Source: Sequoia sempervirens
Taxonomy: Eukaryota > Streptophyta > Pinopsida > Cupressales > Cupressaceae
Assembly (NCBI GenBank): GCA_007258455.2
Contig: VDFB02018352.1
Location: 1 to 64,000, forward strand
Length of the DNA: 64,000 bases
Direction: 5' to 3'
Under the pieces are notes generated by a model. That model made no database searches and was not told where the DNA came from. It saw nothing but the letters and a program-made list of their open reading frames with translations. Below, piece by piece: positions 57,100-64,000 of this stretch; position 1 is the stretch's first letter; the number at the start of each line of letters is the position of its first letter. The position numbers and the translations under genes are program-made.

Positions 57100-60000
57100 A
57101 TGTTTGTTGTGTCACAGATGGCTGAGGCAAGGGCAACTGGCAAGGACAATGGTGCATCCAGGCAAGCAATGATCAAGAAGCTGAGTAAAACATTCATGCC
57201 AGAATCAAAATTTATTTCAAAATTAGGCAAGCTAACAGACACCAACGTGGGCTCTGTCAATCTCGAGACCTTCAAGAACAGGATGTTGGGAATTGGAAGT
57301 CATCGACCTTCGACTTCTTCGCACAATATTGTCCGAAGCGGGTTGTATGCAGCTGTTGGTTTCCCACCAGCGATTCAGTGTTCAGAGCTGATAATGGAGT
57401 GCGCCAACTATTATGAGAAGGATCACTGGTCGATCATGTCACCAGATGGCCAAGTGCTAGCCAATCTTACTCCGGCAGCCATTGGTGAAGCTTTCGGGAA
57501 CCCGGTGCACAGAAATATGGTTTACAAATCCGAAGAGCGAGCGGAGCGGATGTATGCTTCTGCTTTCGAGAGATGCACGGAGACAATCAACACTCACTGG
57601 ATGAGCACTCCCAAGCCTTCTCGAACGAAGCTGCCGAAGCAAATCATTGCGGAGGACTTGAAGCAAGAATATTGTGACCTCATCATGATGCTGAGCAGAG
57701 TTGGTGGTTGCCCACAATCATTCATTTTTGAGCCTTGGATGTTTTACTACATCAACCTGGTGCTGGAAGGGAAGGATTATGTCAATTGGGCTGTGATGAT
57801 CAATGACAATTTGCACGAGCAGCTCCTGGGCCTGAGGAGGACGAAGACATTTTACATGAACTCTTACATCATCTATATGTTGGCACGTATGACGAAGTAT
57901 AGGGGGATCTCTTACAAGGAACCTGTTGGTTGTGGCTCCCACCAATTCAAAATCCATGAGGCCTGTCCGCAGTTGCACTTGGCAAGCACAACCCACTACA
58001 AGCGTGTCAACGATTCCTTCACCATGTATATCACGAGATTGCTTCAGGAGCGGTTACATCATCGAATCTCGAGGGATGCCCAGGAGTTGATTGAAAGGTA
58101 TGGGTGCTGGTTCATACAATTTCCGAAGTTTTCTTATATTAGGCTGCAAGGTTTTTCATCATACCCATATAGGCTGCCTAAGTACCCAACAGATAGAATT
58201 TTAACGCTAGAGATATCTAGGCAACTGCTTGCCTATGATAAAATTCAAAAGAAAAAGAAGGGAGGAGTAGAATTTCCAATTGTCATGGGCAACTCGGATG
58301 AGGTGTGTCCCTCAATACAGGCAGCTAGAGAGGCTGAAAGTGAACCCCAATTTTATCACTTTTCATACCACACCAGCCGACAGCACTACGACCCACATCA
58401 TAACATCAAATGGGTACTGTCAGAAAAATTTAAGCATAAGGAAAATATTGAGGACTATTGGGCTGATGCGGCGGATGAGATTGAAGTTAGGAAAAGGATG
58501 TTTTCTCGATTGCCGATTACTTTGATCAGGGAATGTGAGGTTGTGCCGGTTCCAGACCAGGTGAATGAGGACATGGATGTTGTCCATCCTGATTATGCAG
58601 CTGTAAGAGATACTCCACTTCCACCTTCAGATTGGTCAAAACCTGAGGTTGCTGATTTAGATACACTTTCTATTCTTGTCCTGACGTTCACTAGAGCATG
58701 GGTTGATAGGCGTGTGAACAGGTTGAAGAGTAGGTCAATTGCTTTGACTTACAACTTGATGGGAGATCACAGGACGCCCACCACTGGCAGAAAGAAACAG
58801 ATTACACGAGGTCCAGAGTCCAGAAAGAAAGAGCTAGTTCGACAGGAGCCCGTTCAGCCAGAGCCTCCACGAGTTGCATCGCCCACACCATTGGAGACAC
58901 GTTCTCCAAGTATATAGGAGGTTTCTTTATTTGCTGATCAGAGGAATGCATTGAATCAGGTGCAAGTGGTACAGGATAATATTCAGCCTCCACAAAGATA
59001 GTCAGTTGGCCAAAGCGTCAACGCACCTGGTAGGGTTGATCAGCAGGATGATGAGGGGACTATTACTGACCCTCAATTTCAGCAGGAGTTAGAGGCAGCT
59101 ATGAATGAAGATGATGATATAGTTTCAGGAGACACTCAGCCACTTGAGGACGATGAGCCTCGCCAGAATGATGTAGAGGTTGAGCAAGTTAGAGAAGTAG
59201 AGGCACAGGAACAGCAGCCCTTTGATATACAGTATGATGTGCCTGATTGGCTCAAAGATAGAATGAGAAGAAGCCCCAGTGAGGAGATTGATCCAGCAGT
59301 TGAGATGGAAGAGTTTTTGAACAGGATCAGTGCACCTCCACAGAAGAAGAAGGCCAGAAAGTTTTCGAAGATATCAACAGATGAGGATGGTTCTCGTACT
59401 CTTCACGTAGCTGTGCCACGAGTTGATTGTGACCAAAATGAAGCAGTACCTGAGAATTATGTGGTCACGACTTTGGATTTGGGACGCCCCACTGGTGCGC
59501 AGATTGTAGAGGAGTGTGACAACTCCTACCTTTCCCTCAAAGATAGGTTATTCAAGAAGGAAGGGAAGTATAAAAAGTTGAAAAGAGAACACAAGGCTTT
59601 AATTGGGTATGTACAACAGTTATCTCGTTCTCGAGGGCAGGAGATTCCAGTGATAGAGCCTCCAGCGGAGATACCTAGAGAGTCGATCAGTGGCCTAATG
59701 GAGTTAGGAAAGATGGCACAGGAAGCAGACAAGTGGGTCACAGGAGTTCGTGCCGAGACAGAGAAATTTATGGAGGACCTTGCTTCTGCTTTTCAGCAAG
59801 CCTCTGGTATTTTGGCACGGATGGAGGCGGTTGATCATGCTTGGGGTGATGCTTCCATCTATCAGAGCAAGGTAATTTAGCGTCTAGAGGCATTGAGGCA
59901 TGTTCCATTGCAGTTGTTGATTGATGGAGGTGTCATTCAGGAGAATGACAGGTATGACTTCTCTAGATGGTATTCTTCAGCGATCACAGGGCATGGCTTC

Positions 60001-60423
60001 TTCGACGCAGCATAGGCGGATTCAGCCAGGATACATAAGGCTATGGCCAATATCATTGATGGAGTTCAGAATACTTTTGAGGCCATATTTTCTAGGCGGC
60101 TGAATCCAAATGAGATTAGTGTTGATAATTTGAGGGGTACGCTGGTACCATTCTTTTCAGAGGTGAACTTCACACAGGATGATTTCAAGAACAACTCCAC
60201 TTTCTCCAATTTGATTCAGAGCACGCAAGATTCCTTAGCTACTTGGAGAAAGTCATGTGCACAACATGAGACATCAGTCACAGTATTAGAGTTTCAGCTT
60301 GATTGTGTTCCACCCATTTCAGTTCATGAGGTTGAGGCTGTACTTCGCAGATTTGTTGAGTTCACAGCCAGAGAGAAGGAGAACGGGAACACACTATTGG
60401 ACGAGGATCTTCTAGAAGACTGA
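57100..60423 (+). pseudogene. Long accessory ORF of the 8.1 kb unit, unknown family
   Basis: One frame runs from ATG 57100 to 60423 (about 1,107 codons). It is interrupted only by four TAG codons (58915, 58999, 59878, 60013), and the first 605 residues are fully open. Residues 103-128 read HWSIMSPDG...LTPAAIGEAFGNP. Residues 203-247 include EGKDYVNW and KTFYM. These two blocks match the Gypsy extra ORF in order and spacing. A basic/Pro-rich tail (540-605) is followed by acidic sequence and a coiled-coil region (YLSLKDRLFKKEGKYKKLKR and after). No retroviral enzyme is present. The LTPxxIxxxFG pattern recalls plant mobile-domain or plant-transposon-protein families only loosely. Function is unknown. 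Confidence 0.75.
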
Positions 60424-60588
60424 TTGTGGGCATTTATTGCCTTTACTATTTTGGGAGTGAGTGGGAATCTTTGATTCATTTAATGTACCACTCCCTATTC
60501 TGGCAATTTTTAGGGTTAGGGTTGAGGTGGCACGATTCTAGCCACTCTATTGATTGTAACCCTAGCCGTCTTTTGGGACTTGGCTAGC
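60424..60588 (+). other. Promoter-proximal region of the 8.1 kb unit
   Basis: This is non-coding DNA just upstream of the TATA box. It shares GAGGTGGCACGAT and GGACTTGGC with the 4.6 kb unit, so homology between the two units resumes here after the ORF. Confidence 0.55.
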
Positions 60589-60609
60589 TATATAAAGGGG
60601 GAGTCCCCC
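60589..60609 (+). promoter_or_regulatory. TATA box with adjacent palindrome
   Basis: TATATAAA is followed at once by GGGGGAGTCCCCC, a palindrome around the expected start region. The pair is conserved at 29530-29549 (minus strand). Confidence 0.68.
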
Positions 60610-61521
60610 TCATTTGTAACTCAGTAGACATTAGAGATTGGACATTAGCATTAAAGCTAGAGAGTAGAGCATAGTATAGCATTGTAGACATTTTGTTAGT
60701 GTGGAGGAGAAAGAAAGTTTTCCCTTTGAAAACTTTTGTGGAGATTGTTGTGTAACACTTTTCATGATAATAGATCTTTTCATTGATGGTGGAATTCGTC
60801 TTGTCATGAATAGCTAGCAAGGTCTCTTCTTCCTTTCGAATCCAAGTAGTATAACTTTCATTCCATGCAATTAGTTTACTTTGATGTGTGGCGTTGTTGT
60901 TAAGGCAACTTCTCTTATTCCATACCACTAGTGGCTTGTTGATGATAAGTTCGCCTTGCGTGGTCCACTAAAAATTATCTTGAATTTAACTTCGATTGTG
61001 ATTTGTATACCTATATGCGTCGTTTTGATGGTGTATGTATGCTAAGTTATAATCTGAACATCCTTTGCTATCCCCTTGAAGATTGCACTGATTTCCCTGA
61101 AGCTGTCCGACGTGAGGCTAGGTGAATTTGGTTGAAGTCTGCCAAAATCGAGCTCCACATATCCTGCATTTAGAATAGAGTATAAGTTTCTTAGGCCTTA
61201 CACTCTTTTACTTTCCGCATATTTCTGATTAGCTTTAGGAAAACGTACTACATCGCCAAATCATACACGCAAGAATCCCCTTCAAATCATACACTGGCTG
61301 TTAACTGCAAGAAGTCTGAACAATTATGTAAGTCCCCTCGTAAGAACACAACAATACACATCAACCAATTGAGGGTATTCTAAGTATTCGGAACCTTGGA
61401 GTTGAACGTGCGAACTTTCTCGCAATCTTAGCACACGGAATACTTTGATCAAGAGAGAACGGAGTAGCCTTCAGACTATTTTGTTCTGCTGTTTGGTGCG
61501 GTCACAAAAATCACGTCAACA
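60610..61521 (+). other. Presumed transcribed 3' part (R-U5-like) of the 8.1 kb unit
   Basis: About 0.9 kb is conserved with 28604-29529 of the 4.6 kb unit, including CACTAGTGGCTTG, TCGCCTTGCGTGGTC, AGCTGTCCGACGTGAGGC and TTTGGTGCGGTC near the end. There is no long ORF. If the TATA box is used, transcripts would start here and not cover the ORF upstream. Confidence 0.5.
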
Positions 61522-61526
61522 AGTCC

Positions 61527-62673
61527 CATGACAAGTGATGCGGAACAGATTATCAATAGCTCTTGTGCCATGGTAGTTGACTCACCAGGGAGTTATGTGT
61601 CAACTCAAGACACTACTACTTCCACTTCACAGGAGATACGCAGAGCAGCATTTAGTTGGGAGATTGGTTCTTATGTCGAGTTGTTTCCCTCTCCTGGGAG
61701 CAAATCCGTCATTTCATCCCATACAACTAATTATGATTGGCATATTGATGAGCCAATTCAGGAGTATGATTCAATGTACTGTTTCAGGGACTTGATAGTG
61801 GATGATTCGGATTAGTACAGAGTGATTGTGCAGTTTGTGAATAATCCCTTATTTGAATTTGATGGGGATTTGATCTATGATAATTCACTCTTTGAGCTGG
61901 AAACTGATCACACTCCTGATACTAGTTTAGGATTGAGTGAAAATCACAGTGTTTGGGATCATCCTAGTGCATCGGGATTCCAAACAGGGCTCACAGAGGA
62001 GTTTAATAGTGTGTACACGATGAGGAGTGCTTACAGTTTTTCCTTTGATCCACCTATACATGATCCGTATTCGATGCACAACTCTTGTGTGTAGGGTGAT
62101 TCTCTTGGTGTAGTCAAGGGGAGTAACTCATTACTGTGTCCTGAGTTACCATCTTCAAAAGATGGGACTAGACACTACAAGGACCCGACTCTGTTGTTTG
62201 CAAGGGATTACCTACAGGGACAAGAGTCAGTTATCCATCATGCTAATATGTATCCGACAGGGTTTGCTACTTTAATGTCATAGGGATTTCATATGGATAC
62301 ATGGTTATAGGGTGATTACAGTGTCAGCGGACATAATGGTTTGATTAGTTATCACTTCTATGGGTGTTTTGGAGAGATTGTAGAGATATTGTACTGTAGA
62401 AGTTTCCAGATATTTATGTCTCTTCATGATAGATGAATGGGAGTTCAGGTTGTATTGGGATCCGGGTGGTGATAGGTCTATCACTGCAGTTTGGATGGGT
62501 TCCAACAGGTTGCTTCACCATTTTCAGCATGGTGAAGTTGTGATCAGATTTGCGCAGAGGAAGCCAGAGGTTATCAGACATGGTAGACTGCCATCCTGGG
62601 TTTGGGATCCAGGGATATTTTGCGTAGTTGTGTTTATGATGGTGCGTCAGGAGTTAGTTAGGAATGCATGAGA
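61527..62673 (+). pseudogene. Gag-like gene of the 49380 element, part 2 (module duplication)
   Basis: It continues the frame from 53385 (PMTSDAEQIINSS) with in-frame TAG stops at 61813, 62092, 62281 and 62308, a TGA near 62419 and a frameshift near 62425. From 61831 it repeats the module of part 1 in the same order: NNPLFEFDGDLIYDNSLFE (compare DNPLFEIDASWSYDNLLFE), ELPSSKDGT, ANMYPTGFA, RLYWDPGGDRS, VWMG and LLHHF. It ends RQELVRNA at 62673. The duplicated module has about 220-240 residues. Function unknown. Confidence 0.75.
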
Positions 62674-62729
62674 CGTTTCACAATTCTTCTTTTGGGCCTT
62701 CCGAGGAGTAAAGTTTCTTTGCAGTAAGG

Positions 62730-62765
62730 ATTGCTTGGGGACAAGCAATTTCAAGGAGGGCGGAC
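62730..62765 (+). promoter_or_regulatory. Stem-loop and polypurine tract
   Basis: ATTGCTTG-GGGA-CAAGCAAT (62730-62749) is followed by TTCAAGGAGGGCGGAC and the LTR. It is the same arrangement as at 24852-24887 and 9838-9880. Confidence 0.78.
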
Positions 62766-63961
62766 TGTAATGTCCCCATTCTTTCGCAAGCATCAGAGTT
62801 GGTGGATTACCTCTTATGTCGATCCTCGTAGGCTAATGGTTTTGGATAGAGGGTCACTTGAACAGGCACTTGGTCGTGAATTTGCAATATTGATATCTGG
62901 AGTATGGTGACGGGGTGAATTTGTGCATTTGGCATGATAATTGTGCTTAAAATTATGATCTTCACCTTTTATTTCACCTTCTCTGGCTTAGGGACCATGT
63001 GTCTATTATTTAAAGGGGTCACTTTATATTTTTCAGTTACTATTCATTTCTAAAGTGAAAAAAGAACATAACTTAAGTGAATAGTGTTTTCAATGAGAAA
63101 TTATAAGAATGCAAGAGAAAGTTCGACCCATTCATGCTTGGATATGTTTTGCTGATTGAAGTTTGGAAGTGTGGAGTTTGGGAGAGAGGGAAACTAGGGT
63201 TTCCTGATTTCTGCAGTGGGTAAGCCTGGTGGGGCTTTGTTCTTTGTTTTCAAGCTTCTTGATGGTGTGAAAGACCACCTTAAAGTTGCTGATCAGAATT
63301 TGGATGCATCATTGGAGCCATATTTTGCTGTTTGCAAGTGATTGAAGTCATCTTTTGAAAGGGTTTTTGCTGCCAGTGTCTTCATTTTCCATCTAGAGGA
63401 CATTGCTTGCATTTTTGAAGATTTTTGGAGCTGATTTCTTCATCTACAGCCAGCCGCACTTTCTTGAGGGTTTTATCAGCTCATAGGAATTAAAACACCT
63501 TTACTTGGTGGCTGCTTTCTCATCCAAAGGGGGCGCTCTTATCATAGGAAGACTTTCCATCTGGATTGCGGTGGGAGAAGTTCGTATTTTGGTTTGTATG
63601 AGCAATTTATTGTGGGCGGGTACTGTAGCAAAGCACTATTCACAGTGCTGTTTTGGCTGTAAGTTAAAATCTATGACATTTGATGTGTATTATTGAATCT
63701 AATGTAAGATATATCTCTAATGCAATCTATTATGTAATGAAGAACTTGCATTTGGCTTTGTATATCAAGTATTTTATCAAATGTGTTTTGATAGATTAGT
63801 TCATTCAAAGACTTTACTTCGTGTACACGTTCTTGGCTCTTATTTCACATCATTATCAAGTAAACCTCAAAACACAAAAACAAGAAAAAGCAAAATACAA
63901 AACCACAAATCAGACCTACAAGCACTGTGAAATCATTGCACTAGAGTGTCGGTTCATCACA
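62766..63961 (+). repeat. Second LTR of the 49380 element
   Basis: It runs TGTAATGTCCCCATTCTTTC to GTCGGTTCATCACA (1196 bp), collinear with 49380-50594. Confidence 0.93.
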
Positions 63962-63962
63962 G

Positions 63963-64000
63963 TGGTATCAGAGCATATCACTACAGTGGTAGCAGAGCAG
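63963..64000 (+). promoter_or_regulatory. Primer-binding site after the second LTR
   Basis: TGGTATCAGAGC (63963-63974), then ATATCACTACAGTGGTAGC as after the first LTR. Flanking host DNA would be expected here if this were the end of the element. Confidence 0.88.

Larger units (their letters stand above)
53386..61521 (+). mobile_element. 8.1 kb TGTTGTGACC unit carrying a long ORF
   Basis: It begins TGTTGTGACCTTTTCACAC and ends AATCACGTCAACA. The flanks AGTAC (53381-53385) and AGTCC (61522-61526) match at four of five. Disregarding it restores the host reading frame (PPKFS then PMTSDAEQ), which confirms both borders. It contains, in order, a palindrome array, a minisatellite, an AAAATTTTC-rich stretch, a long ORF, a TATA box with palindrome, and about 0.9 kb to the end. 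No internal copy of either end is visible, so it is not an ordinary two-LTR element. It is either a giant solo LTR with an ORF in its U3 or an unusual non-autonomous element. Confidence 0.88.
49380..64000 (+). mobile_element. Large non-autonomous LTR element, plus strand, continuing as a tandem copy
   Basis: LTRs at 49380-50594 and 62766-63961 are close to identical in layout. Between them are a primer-binding site, one long decayed gene, the 8.1 kb unit inserted in that gene, a stem-loop and a polypurine tract. No RT, RNase H or integrase is present. A zinc knuckle of gag type is the only retroviral domain. After the second LTR the sequence resumes with the same spacer base and primer-binding site (63962-64000), so a further internal region follows outside the window. 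Target duplication cannot be checked. Confidence 0.9.

Noticed and set aside
53386..61521. Host gene captured as an intact gene with introns
   Set aside because: Border, target duplication and frame restoration show a mobile unit, and the Gypsy element carries a related ORF, so recent capture of a host gene is not needed.

Overview
The window is nuclear DNA from a large-genome land plant. A gymnosperm such as a conifer is the most likely source (inference), because single short exons sit in kilobase-scale introns and nearly everything else is nested, decayed LTR retrotransposons. There is no bacterial-type gene organisation, no rRNA and no convincing intact tRNA. The only host gene I can support is two short exons on the minus strand, at 39908-39983 and 34882-34933. 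They have canonical splice borders and matching reading phase, and encode part of a HAD-like hydrolase. They are separated by a 4.97 kb intron holding a solo LTR. The retroelement nests on either side probably lie in the neighbouring introns of the same gene.

Layout. Positions 1-33444 are one nest. An outer LTR element of a family whose LTR begins TGTAATGTCCCC (internal remnants 1-288 and 24800-24887, 3' LTR 24888-33444) was hit by a minus-strand Ty3/Gypsy element (289-24799). That Gypsy was hit by a solo LTR (1161-3410), next to which a minus-strand Ty1/Copia landed (3414-15951, target duplication CAGCC). The Copia was itself hit by another solo LTR (4578-6412) and by a rearranged non-autonomous element whose 3' LTR is largely inverted (8218-12958). 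The outer 3' LTR was also hit by a minus-strand solo LTR (25446-27205) and by a 4.6 kb unit with TGTTGTGACC...CAACA ends (28604-33238). Positions 33445-49379 are intron-like DNA with the two exons, simple repeats, four short remnants and three solo LTRs (37812-39381, 43075-44913, 47353-49272). Positions 49380-64000 are a large non-autonomous LTR element (LTRs 49380-50594 and 62766-63961) whose single long gene is split in frame by an 8.1 kb relative of the 4.6 kb unit (53386-61521). The second LTR is followed by another primer-binding site, so the element continues as a tandem copy.

The most interesting signals are four. (1) The 8.1 kb unit carries a long ORF (57100-60423) of unknown function. 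Two blocks of it, in the same order, match the extra ORF downstream of the truncated integrase in the Gypsy element, which points to an undescribed accessory gene family moving with these elements. (2) The 8.1 kb and 4.6 kb units have LTR-like ends and target duplications but no pair of LTRs, and only one carries the ORF. (3) Short palindromes, notably ACTTACTATTTTTAGTAAGT, recur across otherwise different LTR families. (4) One element has its 3' LTR largely inverted and is bounded by two U3 ends, a structure that would transcribe into a long hairpin.

All retroelement genes are broken by stops, frameshifts or loss of catalytic residues. In-frame stops in the two long accessory ORFs are mostly TAG, as expected from deamination of methylated CAG.
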